Assembly: GCA_030147505.1 (NCBI GenBank)
Contig: JASBVG010000052.1
Coordinates: 1 to 38,304 of the forward strand
Direction of reading: 5' to 3'
Length of the DNA stretch: 38,304 nucleotides
DNA from: Tardiphaga sp.
Lineage (GTDB): Bacteria > Pseudomonadota > Alphaproteobacteria > Rhizobiales > Xanthobacteraceae
Shown here: piece by piece, positions 16,976 through 24,855 of the stretch
Layout: every line of letters starts with the position of its first letter
Position numbering within the stretch: position 1 is the first letter of the stretch
Notes under the pieces: model-generated
Told to the model about the DNA's origin: nothing
Database searches by the model: none
Seen by the model: only the letters and a program-made list of their open reading frames with translations
Translations under genes and position numbers: made by a program

Positions 16976-18177
16976 GTGCCCATGCTCCGCGATATCCGCC
17001 AGCCATAGACGCTCATGAGCGCGCTCGTGAACAGCGAAATCACCAGATAGATCGCCATGGTGATGGCGACAATCTCGATGGCCTGCCCGGTCTGGCTCAG
17101 CGTCGTGCCGGCAAAGACCGAGACGAGATCGGGATAGCCGATAGCGACCGCGAGCGAGGAGTTCTTGGTGAGGTTGAGATACTGGTTGGTGAGCGGCGGC
17201 AGGATCACGCGCATCGCCTGCGGCACCACGATCAGCCTGAGAACCTCGCCGCGTGTCAGGCCCAGCGACGCTCCGGCCTCGGTCTGCCCCTTATGAACCG
17301 ATTGCACACCGGCGCGCACGATCTCCGCAATGAAGGCTGCGGAATAGGTCGATAGCGCGACGGCAAGAGCGACGAATTCCGGCACGATGCGCAGGCCGCC
17401 GGAAAAATTGAAGCCGCGCAGGACCGGATATTCGAAGGTCAGCGGCGTGCCGAACACCCAAACGGTCAGCAGCGGCAGCCCGATCACGGCGGCAACTGCC
17501 ATCGGCCAGATTCTCATCTGCTGGCCAGTCGCGAACAATTTCCGCCGGGCAACAGCGCGCAGCGAAATGGCGAAAACAACGGCAACGACGATCGCGATCA
17601 CGAATGGCACCAGCGCGCCGGTGCCGATCGGCCTCGGCATGCCGAAACCGCGATTGCTGAGAAACACGCTGTCGAACAGGTTGATGCTCTGGCGCGGATT
17701 GGGCAGCGCCGCCAGCACGGCGAGATACCAGAACAGGATCTGGAACAGCAGCGGCAGGTTGCGGACAAGCTCCACATAAGCGCCCGCGATCCGCGCCAGC
17801 AGCCAGTTCGGCGACAGCCGCCCGAGCCCGACGACGAAGCCGATGATGGTCGCGCAGACGATGCCGACGAGCGACACCACGAACGTGTTGGTGAGGCCTA
17901 CCAGCAGCACGCGGAAGTAGGTGTCCGACTCCATGTAAGGAATCAGCGTCTGGCTGACGCCAAATCCGGCCGTGCTCCAGAGAAAGCCGAAGCCGGATGC
18001 GATCTTCTGGGTCGCCAGATTGGCGCGCGCATTGTCGATGATCGCATGCGCCATCCACGTCAGCGCGACCACGAGCACCACCTGCAGTGCAAAGCCGCGC
18101 CAGCCCGCCTGCCCGCCCAACGCGCGGCGCAGGCGGGCGCCGAGTTGCAGCGGCGGTCGTCTGGCTTCGCCTGTCAT
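16972..18177 (-). CDS. aapQ: general L-amino acid ABC transporter permease AapQ
   Basis: A 401-residue inner-membrane permease of the AapQ/BztB type. An N-terminal membrane segment (about residues 25-45) is followed by the first set of transport helices (VGLTNTFVVSLVGIVCATIIGFVVGLG region), a long middle region with two further helices, and the EAA-type coupling loop (EAGASLGLTRGEVLRLIVVPQA). It follows aapJ after 20 bases and overlaps aapM by four bases, so the three are co-translated. Confidence 0.93.
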   Translation of the reverse strand: MTGEARRPPLQLGARLRRALGGQAGWRGFALQVVLVVALTWMAHAIIDNARANLATQKIASGFGFLWSTAGFGVSQTLIPYMESDTYFRVLLVGLTNTFVVSLVGIVCATIIGFVVGLGRLSPNWLLARIAGAYVELVRNLPLLFQILFWYLAVLAALPNPRQSINLFDSVFLSNRGFGMPRPIGTGALVPFVIAIVVAVVFAISLRAVARRKLFATGQQMRIWPMAVAAVIGLPLLTVWVFGTPLTFEYPVLRGFNFSGGLRIVPEFVALAVALSTYSAAFIAEIVRAGVQSVHKGQTEAGASLGLTRGEVLRLIVVPQAMRVILPPLTNQYLNLTKNSSLAVAIGYPDLVSVFAGTTLSQTGQAIEIVAITMAIYLVISLFTSALMSVYGWRISRSMGT

Positions 18178-18197
18178 CGATCCCCGATGTTTCGCGC

Positions 18198-19214
18198 TCA
18201 GCGGATCGGCGGCGCGAACATGATGCCGCCCTTGTTCCAGAGCTGGTTCAGGCCGCGCGAAATGCCGAGCTTCGATCCCGAGCCGACATTGCGGTCAAAA
18301 CTCTCCCCGTAATTGCCGGTCGCCTTGATGATGCGGTGAAACCAGTCCTTGGTGAGGCCAAGCTGTTCGCCGAGGCTGCCATCGGTGCCGAAGATGCGCT
18401 TCAATTCCGGCTTGTCCGACTTCGCCTGCTCATCGACGTTCTTCTGGGTGATCCCGAGCTCTTCGGCGTTGACCTGCGCAAACAGCGTCCAGCGGACGAT
18501 GTCGAGCCACTGGTCATCGCCATGGCGAACCAAGGGTCCCAGCGGCTCCTTGGAGATCACCTGCGGCAGCACCTCGTGCTCGGCGGGTGTCGTCAGCTTG
18601 AGGCGTTCCGCATAGAGCTGCGAGATGTCAGCCGTAAAGGCATCGCAGCGGCCCGATTCGTAGGCCTTTACGACCTCGTCGGCGGTCGAGAATGCGACCA
18701 CCTCATATTTCATGTTGTTGCCCTTGAAGAAGTCGGCAAGGTTCTGCTCATTGGTGGTGCCGGTCTGCAGGCATACCGAGGCGCTGTTGAGTTCGAGCGC
18801 CGAATTCACTTTCAGCGACTTGCGGACCATAAAGCCCTGGCCGTCATAGTAGTTGATGCCGGCAAAGTTCACACCCAGCGAGGTGTCGCGCGACAGCGTC
18901 CAGGTGGTGTTCCGCGAGAGCACGTCGATCTCTCCGGACTGCAGCGCAGTGAACCGATCCTTGGCGGAGAGCGGCACATATTTCACCTTGGTGGCGTCGT
19001 TGAAGATCGCCGCAGCGATGCCGCGGCAGAGATCCACATCGAGGCCGGCCCAATTGCCGCGATCGTCCGGCGCCGAGAAGCCCGGCAGTCCCTGCGTGAC
19101 TCCGCAGGCCAGCAGACCGCGGTCCTTCACGGTCTTCAGCGTTTGCGCCGACGCTTTCTGCATCGACCAGCCGGCTGCGATGGCGAGGGTGAGCATCAAG
19201 ATCGCGGATTTCAT
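18198..19214 (-). CDS. aapJ: general L-amino acid ABC transporter substrate-binding protein
   Basis: A 338-residue periplasmic binding protein that captures amino acids for AapQMP. A Sec signal peptide (MKSAILMLTLAIAAGW..., cleavage probably after KASA) precedes the SBP_bac_3 fold. GLLACGVTQGLPGFSAPD begins the mature domain, with DRFTALQSGEIDVLSRNTT at the ligand cleft. The frame is open to 19271, but the ATG at 19214 places the signal peptide at the N-terminus and has AGGAAAGG upstream at good spacing. The AapJ/BztA family has broad specificity for L-amino acids. It is the first gene of the operon and diverges from metC. Confidence 0.93.
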   Translation of the reverse strand: MKSAILMLTLAIAAGWSMQKASAQTLKTVKDRGLLACGVTQGLPGFSAPDDRGNWAGLDVDLCRGIAAAIFNDATKVKYVPLSAKDRFTALQSGEIDVLSRNTTWTLSRDTSLGVNFAGINYYDGQGFMVRKSLKVNSALELNSASVCLQTGTTNEQNLADFFKGNNMKYEVVAFSTADEVVKAYESGRCDAFTADISQLYAERLKLTTPAEHEVLPQVISKEPLGPLVRHGDDQWLDIVRWTLFAQVNAEELGITQKNVDEQAKSDKPELKRIFGTDGSLGEQLGLTKDWFHRIIKATGNYGESFDRNVGSGSKLGISRGLNQLWNKGGIMFAPPIR

Positions 19215-19537
19215 GGAGGAGCCTTTCCTGAGGCGTCGGAGCCATCCGACCGGCGATCGGCACAGCGACACACGAAGAACTGAATACTGAACCGTTCAAT
19301 CAGTTCCATAGCGGTCCACGCGCCAGCCGAAAAGGCCGGCAGGCCGCAAGTGAGATCAAATCCAGTTTTCCGAATCGATGCCGCATATTGCGGCCATTGC
19401 CTGCAGACGAGAACGATCTGCCAGTCAGGTCAAGGGGTTGACGCCGAACGAGCCGTATCGCCTTAGTGGCGAGGCAGTCGATGCGCGCCATTTGGGCCAT
19501 TGGCTGCGGCAAAACACCAGACCGGCAGGCGCATTCG
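19215..19537. promoter_or_regulatory. divergent promoter region between aapJ and metC
   Basis: These 323 bases separate two divergent starts. Near aapJ lies the nested inverted repeat at 19277-19306. Near metC a TTGACG at 19438-19443 resembles a -35 box, but the -10 is unclear. CCGCA-TAT-TGCGG at 19381-19393 is a small perfect hairpin. No coding features were recognised. Confidence 0.45.
19277..19306. promoter_or_regulatory. nested inverted repeat upstream of aapJ, candidate operator
   Basis: Outer arms GAACTGA (19277-19283) and TCAGTTC (19300-19306) enclose inner arms TGAAC (19288-19292) and GTTCA (19294-19298). The two palindromes are almost co-centred, 63-92 bases upstream of the aapJ start. 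The symmetry suits a dimeric repressor or activator, but no known box was recognised. Confidence 0.4.
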
Positions 19538-20731
19538 ATGGCATCATCCGACAATCACGGCACTTCCTCGCTCGATACCGACACGGTGATCGTCACCGCC
19601 GGCCGCGACACCGCCGGCCAGTGGGGTTTCGTCAATCCGCCAACCGTACGCGGCTCGACCGTGCTCTATCCGACCGCCGACGACCTGCATGCCCATCGCG
19701 GCGAATATCAGTATGGCCGCCACGGCACCCCGACCACCAAGGCACTGCAGCAGGCGCTGATGGCGCTGGAAGGCCCGCGCTGCGCCGGCGTCGGCCTCGT
19801 GCCATCGGGCCTCGCCGCGATCTCGACCACGCTTCTGTCCGTACTGCAGGCGGGCGACCACCTGCTGGTCTCCGACAGCGCCTATCGTCCTACGCGCAAT
19901 TTCTGTAATGGCATGCTGGTGCGTTACGGCATCGAGACCACCTATTTCGATCCCCTGATCGGCGCCGGCATCGAGGCGCTGATCAGACCGAACACGCGCG
20001 CCGTGATGGTCGAGGCGCCCGGCTCGCAATCCTTCGAAATGCCGGACGTGCCCGTCATCGCCGGCATCGCCCACAAGCATGGCGCGCTGGTCATCGACGA
20101 CAACACCTGGGCGACGCCGCTCTATCACCGCTCGCTCGAGCACGGCGTCGATATCAGTATCCAGGCCGCAACAAAATATATCGGCGGCCATTCCGACATC
20201 ATGTTCGGCACCATCTCGGCCAATGAGACGACGTGGCCGAAGATCAGCGAAGGCATCAAACTGCTCGGCACCTGTGCGGGGCCGGATGACGTCTTCCTTG
20301 CGCTGCGCGGCCTTCGCACCATGTCGGTCCGCCTCGCCCATCATCAGCGCGCCGGGCTTGAAATGGCGCAATGGCTGAAGGCGCGGCCGGAGGTGCTGAA
20401 GGTGCTGCACCCTGCTCTGCCCGACGATCCCGGCCATGCCATCTGGAAGCGCGACTTCACTGGTGCTTCCGGCCTGTTCAGCATTGTGCTGAAGCCTGTC
20501 TCGCAGAAGGCCGTCGATACCCTGCTCGACACCGTCAAACTGTTCGGCATGGGCTATTCATGGGGCGGCTTCGAAAGCCTGATCATCCCGTTCGACTGCA
20601 GCGACTATCGCACGGCGACCAGATGGGCGCCGGGCGGCCCTGCATTACGGCTGCATATCGGCCTTGAGAGTCTCGACGATCTCAAGGCGGATCTGGATCG
20701 TGGTTTTGCGGCGCTGAAAGCCGCGAGCTAG
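19538..20731 (+). CDS. metC: cystathionine beta-lyase
   Basis: A 397-residue cytoplasmic PLP enzyme of the Cys/Met metabolism family that cleaves cystathionine to homocysteine, pyruvate and ammonia in methionine synthesis. The PLP lysine is K213 (QAATKYIGGHSD), and Y59/R61 in YGRHGTPT contact the cofactor phosphate of the neighbouring subunit. SWGGFESL near the C-terminus is the substrate-carboxylate region. The frame opens at 19466, but the ATG at 19538 gives the usual family length and has GGCAGG about eight bases upstream. Cystathionine gamma-lyase or synthase are alternatives. The WGFVNPPTVRGST start and SWGGFES favour beta-lyase. It diverges from aapJ. Confidence 0.9.
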   Translation: MASSDNHGTSSLDTDTVIVTAGRDTAGQWGFVNPPTVRGSTVLYPTADDLHAHRGEYQYGRHGTPTTKALQQALMALEGPRCAGVGLVPSGLAAISTTLLSVLQAGDHLLVSDSAYRPTRNFCNGMLVRYGIETTYFDPLIGAGIEALIRPNTRAVMVEAPGSQSFEMPDVPVIAGIAHKHGALVIDDNTWATPLYHRSLEHGVDISIQAATKYIGGHSDIMFGTISANETTWPKISEGIKLLGTCAGPDDVFLALRGLRTMSVRLAHHQRAGLEMAQWLKARPEVLKVLHPALPDDPGHAIWKRDFTGASGLFSIVLKPVSQKAVDTLLDTVKLFGMGYSWGGFESLIIPFDCSDYRTATRWAPGGPALRLHIGLESLDDLKADLDRGFAALKAAS

Positions 20732-20752
20732 CCGCACAGCCATAAGCGCATC

Positions 20753-20860
20753 GTGGGATGGGTTGAGCGCAAGCGCATAGCGCCGGAGCGACAACCCATC
20801 GGCGGAGCCTGCAACTATCGACGGACAGCATGGGTTTTCGCTGCGCTCAACCCATCCTAC
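20753..20860. repeat. inverted pair of REP-like palindromic units after metC
   Basis: An 18-base arm at 20753-20770 and its inverted copy at 20843-20860 match at 17 of 18 positions. Each side also forms its own hairpin: ATGGGTT with AACCCAT in 20758-20799 and again in 20829-20854. Elements with this GATGGGTTGAGCG core are, to my knowledge, dispersed between genes in Bradyrhizobium-like genomes, like REP/BIME elements. Here it lies between convergent genes (metC and the autotransporter) and may act as a bidirectional terminator or RNA stabiliser. Confidence 0.75.
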
Positions 20861-20871
20861 AGCCTCCAATC

Positions 20872-20898
20872 CTGACGCGGACCTTTGGCCCGCGTCAG
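20872..20898. terminator. strong stem-loop between metC and autotransporter
   Basis: Perfect nine-base arms CTGACGCGG (20872-20880) and CCGCGTCAG (20890-20898), with extra CC/GG pairing inside and a TTT loop. It sits ten bases beyond the autotransporter stop codon. There is no T-run on either strand, so this may be a processing or rho-linked terminator. Confidence 0.55.
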
Positions 20899-20907
20899 CC
20901 GAAGACA

Positions 20908-23900
20908 TCACCAGTTGAAGCGCGCGCCGGCCGAGAGCTGGTGGCTTGTCGCATTGCTGCGATACTCCCCGTTATAGGCGCCGAACAGCCGGAACGTTTC
21001 GGTGCGCCAGCCCGACAGCTTGGCGCCGACCAGCGCGGCGCTGCGGCCGGGCGAAGCTGCAGTGACCAGAAATGACTCGTCGAGCAGAGCCGCCTGGCTC
21101 GTCAGCGTGGTGTCGCGCAGATCGTAGCCCCAGCCGAGCTTCACTTCCGGGACCAGCGTGGTGCCGTCGGTGGTGCGGAGTTTCGCACTGATGGCAGCGC
21201 CGGCCGTGGTCATCAGTTTGTCGTAGGTCTGCGCAGCATAGACGAGGCCGATCGGCACCTGGCTTTCGCTATAGCCGTCGCGGCGGAAGCCCTGCCAGTT
21301 CACGCCGACATAAGGCTTCAGGATCACGTCGGGCGCGATCGCAAAGCGATAGCCGGCCTCGAACGACGTGCCGACGCCGATGCCGTTCGCGCTGCCCTGC
21401 AGCCCGTTCGACGCGAGGATGATCTGGCGCGTCGTGGACATCTGGCTCGGACCGGCGGCGATGCGGAAGTCGAACACGGCTGCGCCGGGCGTCCAGCTTG
21501 CATAGGCAGCGCCGGCATAGGTATCCGAGCTGCCCTTGATGTCGGTGCTTGTCGCGGTGGTGCGTGCATAACCGAACGCGCCACCGGCGATCAGGTTGTT
21601 CGAGAACCAGCGGTCGGCACCGAGGGTGAAGCCGGCACTGGTCGCCTTGGAGCCCGAGAAGTCGCCGCTGTCGCCGACCCGGCTGGTGCGGCCAAAACCC
21701 TGGCCCCACATGGTCCAGCCATCCTGCACGCGCTGTGCCGGCGTGATGCTGGCGAGAGCGTTCATGGCCGAGTTCGACTCCGCCGTCATCATGTTGCGGC
21801 CGGCATAGGAGAGCGCGAAATTCTGCGCGGTGCCGTTCTGGCCGGCCTCGCTGCCGAAGCTGAGCGAATCCTGACGGCCGCCGATGGCGCCGAGGAAGCC
21901 GGCAAATGCCTGCAGCGATGCCGCGGCAATCGCCGGCTGGCCGGGGCCGGCAAGCTGGTCGAGCGCCTTGTCGAATTCCGCTTCGGTGTTCAGGTTGTAC
22001 AGCGCGTCGTACAGCGCCTTCTCCGCCGCCGTCGGCATTACGCCGGACGCCGCACGATCCCTGTCGAGAATGTTCGCGATCCCTCGCGAGTTGGAGCCGG
22101 AGCTGTCACCGGCTGCGAGCGCGCTGAAGCTCGCCGGCGTCACCGCCAGCGTAATGGCGGTCGCGCTGTAGATCAGGTCGAAACGACCGTTGGTCGGCAA
22201 GCCTGCGGTGGGCTGAACGAGCGTGTTGAAGGCGCCGGCCGTGCGCGCGCCGTTCTGCGCCTGCACGAATGCAAATTCGGTGCCGATCGCCGGTGTGTAG
22301 TTGCTGACGGTACCGACGCTGCCGCGGAGAACCGGCGTGAGCGTACCGGCTGCATAGAACACGTTCCCCGCGCCGGTGACGTAGATCTTGTCATAGGTGC
22401 CGGGACCGCCGGGAACGATCAGCGTGCCGTCGATATCGATGCGCGTATTGGCCGTGGAGGTCAGCGTGACATTGCCGTTGAAGGTCAGCGAACCCACCGA
22501 ATTACCCTGCAGAACGGTGCCGGGAGCCACCGCGCCGTTGCTGACGAGATCGCCGATATTGGCCATCTTGCCGGGCGACAGCGTGCCGGCGATGAGAGTA
22601 TCGCCGTTCACGGTGCCGAAACCGGCCAGCGTCGCAGGCTGAGCAACGTTCAGCTTGTTTCCGGCCGTCATCGACAGCGTGCCGTCCACGGCAAGCGTGC
22701 CGAGCTGCGCGAAAACGTTGCCGCCTGCATTGGTGCGGCCGGAGATCGTCAGGATGCCCTCGCCCGCCTTGGTGAAGTCACCCTGGGTGGTGAGCAGCCG
22801 GCTCCAGTATTCTGTGGTGTTGGCAGCAACCGTCTGGGTCGCGTTGGTTGCCAGCGTCGTCGGACCGTCGGTGGCGCGATCGAGCCGCACGAGGCCGTAG
22901 CCATAGACGGCATCGAGGCCGGCGTCGCCGAGATCCTCGGTGGTCGAGAACAACAGGCGCGAGAGTTCCTGGGCGTTGTAGCTCGGATTGGCCTGGATCA
23001 GGACCGCGATCGCACCAGAAACAACCGGCGCAGCCATCGATGTGCCTTCGAGCGCACCGTAGGTGTTGTAAGGCACGGTCGAATATACGCCGAGGCCGTT
23101 ATTGTCCGTATTGCCGCCGGGAGCGGCGACGCACCAGCTTGCGGTGACGCCGCACAATTGCGAATAGCCTGCCGCCAGCTTGTTGTCGCCGACGGACATC
23201 ACGCCGATGATTTTGCCGGCCATGTTATTGATGCCAGTCAGATCGTAAAGCTGGCCCTGGTCATCATAAACGCTGGCGGCCTTCTGGTTCAGCGGGTTCA
23301 GGAACGGTATCAGCGACAGGCCCGAAGGATTGAGACCGGCCTCCGGACTATGCTGACGGGCGTTGCCGTTCGCCGCGACGATAATCTTGCCCTTCTCCAG
23401 CGCGTTGCCGACAGCATCCAACTCGGAGTCGATGTTGTAGATCGTCCAGACTTTCTGCGGCGGATCGTTCCTGCCGGGTCCTGGGCCGTAGCTCGCATTG
23501 AGAACCATCGAGTTGGTCAGATTGGCAAAGTAGTTCATGCCGGCAACGGTACCGTCCGGGATTCCCGGCGCGACGGCCGCAGTGGAGCCTGTCGCAAGCA
23601 GCGTACGCAGCGGAATGATCATCGAATCATAGGCAACACCATGCATCGTGACGCCGGTCGCTGGGTCCAGCTTCTGCGCAGCGATGATGCCGGCCACATG
23701 CGTTCCGTGCGCGTCGTTGGCGGCCAATGGGTCGAGCTGGTTGATGTTATAGGCAGCCCCCGGTGCGGGCAGGACGTAGTTGCGTCCGAGATTGGTCAGC
23801 AGCTTGTTGCCGAGACCTGCATTGTTGACGTCATAGCCGGTGTCCGACACCGTCACATTGACGCCAGAGCCGGTGAAGCCGCGATTATACGCCTGCTGCG

Positions 23901-24423
23901 CGTGGATCATGTCGAGATGCCATGTCTGGTCGGCAGCACTCGGCGGATTGAGCACATTCGGCGTGGGGTTCACGGCCTGCGTGACGTTCTGATACGCGCT
24001 GGCGCCGATGCCGGAGAGGTTCGCCACGCGCGACGCAAGAATCTGCTCCGAGCGCGGCGACAGCATCATCGGCTGCCCCGAGGTCAGAACGCCGAGATCG
24101 GCGGCGGTGGTGACGTTGCGCAGCGACGACGGCGCAAGGCGCGAGACATGCTGAACGACCGCATCCCGCAGTCCAGGCGTGCGATAGGTGCTTTCATAGA
24201 CCTGCGCAATCAGGCCGAGTTCGCCCTTTTGCAGCGCGTCAGCGAGGCTCTGCTTCTGATCGACGGTCAAGGCGAGCTTGGCCATGGATTTTGCGGCTGT
24301 TCGCAAATCCGGCGTCTGCAATTTTTCCGCAGCGAAAAGAACAGTTGGAAAAGCTGCGCCGCTCAGCAGCGTTGTGCACAAAAATAGCGTCGACGCACGA
24401 CGCATTCCCCCGATAGCCGTCAC
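20908..24423 (-). CDS. subtilisin-like (S8) serine protease autotransporter
   Basis: A 1171-residue type Va autotransporter. The signal peptide is residues 1-31 (cleavage near LFA/AEK). A linker or propeptide (32-160) precedes the S8 peptidase domain (about 165-520), with catalytic D194 (VSDTGYD), H239 (AHGTHVAG) and S462 (GTSMAAP), and a likely oxyanion N352 (AANGN). A beta-helical passenger with autotransporter-associated strand repeats follows (about 545-850), then a C-terminal 12-strand beta-barrel (about 890-1171) ending in the aromatic FNW. All triad residues are present, so it should be an active surface or secreted protease. The GTG at 24423 has AAGGGG upstream; an ATG at 24405 is the alternative. 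An AraC-type regulator diverges from it. Confidence 0.92.
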   Translation of the reverse strand: MTAIGGMRRASTLFLCTTLLSGAAFPTVLFAAEKLQTPDLRTAAKSMAKLALTVDQKQSLADALQKGELGLIAQVYESTYRTPGLRDAVVQHVSRLAPSSLRNVTTAADLGVLTSGQPMMLSPRSEQILASRVANLSGIGASAYQNVTQAVNPTPNVLNPPSAADQTWHLDMIHAQQAYNRGFTGSGVNVTVSDTGYDVNNAGLGNKLLTNLGRNYVLPAPGAAYNINQLDPLAANDAHGTHVAGIIAAQKLDPATGVTMHGVAYDSMIIPLRTLLATGSTAAVAPGIPDGTVAGMNYFANLTNSMVLNASYGPGPGRNDPPQKVWTIYNIDSELDAVGNALEKGKIIVAANGNARQHSPEAGLNPSGLSLIPFLNPLNQKAASVYDDQGQLYDLTGINNMAGKIIGVMSVGDNKLAAGYSQLCGVTASWCVAAPGGNTDNNGLGVYSTVPYNTYGALEGTSMAAPVVSGAIAVLIQANPSYNAQELSRLLFSTTEDLGDAGLDAVYGYGLVRLDRATDGPTTLATNATQTVAANTTEYWSRLLTTQGDFTKAGEGILTISGRTNAGGNVFAQLGTLAVDGTLSMTAGNKLNVAQPATLAGFGTVNGDTLIAGTLSPGKMANIGDLVSNGAVAPGTVLQGNSVGSLTFNGNVTLTSTANTRIDIDGTLIVPGGPGTYDKIYVTGAGNVFYAAGTLTPVLRGSVGTVSNYTPAIGTEFAFVQAQNGARTAGAFNTLVQPTAGLPTNGRFDLIYSATAITLAVTPASFSALAAGDSSGSNSRGIANILDRDRAASGVMPTAAEKALYDALYNLNTEAEFDKALDQLAGPGQPAIAAASLQAFAGFLGAIGGRQDSLSFGSEAGQNGTAQNFALSYAGRNMMTAESNSAMNALASITPAQRVQDGWTMWGQGFGRTSRVGDSGDFSGSKATSAGFTLGADRWFSNNLIAGGAFGYARTTATSTDIKGSSDTYAGAAYASWTPGAAVFDFRIAAGPSQMSTTRQIILASNGLQGSANGIGVGTSFEAGYRFAIAPDVILKPYVGVNWQGFRRDGYSESQVPIGLVYAAQTYDKLMTTAGAAISAKLRTTDGTTLVPEVKLGWGYDLRDTTLTSQAALLDESFLVTAASPGRSAALVGAKLSGWRTETFRLFGAYNGEYRSNATSHQLSAGARFNW

Positions 24424-24855
24424 GAAACGTCCCCTTCGCTCACACGCTCATGCATGCAGCAGTACTGCAGGCATAGGCCCCATTCGTATCCGGCGTCGGG
24501 ACATTCCCCAGCCCGCAACACGGATGGGTCACTTCTAGTATGAGCGAATTTCGCTAGGACAGCGCGATCATGGCTTATCCCATACGCAGCTTGCGGTTTG
24601 TCTTGATCCAGCGTCTCATTCGTCAAAATTACGCCGGGTTCCAAGATGCCGTGCAGAAACCACACGCGCGAAACCGGCGTTAACGATAGGACGCGCTCAA
24701 CGCAGAGCGCCATTCACCACGAATACAACTAACGGAGTTGCAACTAATGTATCCGTCGTCGTGCGCAGCTAACGTAGCTAGAACAGAAAGCCAGTTTACT
24801 GCGGACAGAGCTCGTTGGTCCGACTGAACATCTTGCAAAGTACAGTTCGCACGTC
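24424..24855. promoter_or_regulatory. divergent regulatory region between autotransporter and AraC regulator
   Basis: This 432-base noncoding stretch is less GC-rich than its flanks. It holds a 10-base palindrome GCAGTACTGC (24459-24468) close to the autotransporter start, a 13-base inverted repeat AGCGAA-T-TTCGCT (24543-24555), and three direct repeats of CARCTAAYG nearer the regulator (24726-24774). No convincing -35/-10 pair was picked out. Confidence 0.5.
24726..24779. promoter_or_regulatory. direct repeats CARCTAAYG, candidate AraC-family operator
   Basis: CAACTAACG (24726-24734), CAACTAATG (24741-24749) and CAGCTAACG (24766-24774) are spaced 15 and 25 bases apart. The first and third are also half of short inverted repeats (CAACT...AGTTG and AGCTA...TAGCT). 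Directly repeated half-sites are typical for AraC-type regulators, and such a gene starts 77 bases downstream. Confidence 0.4.
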
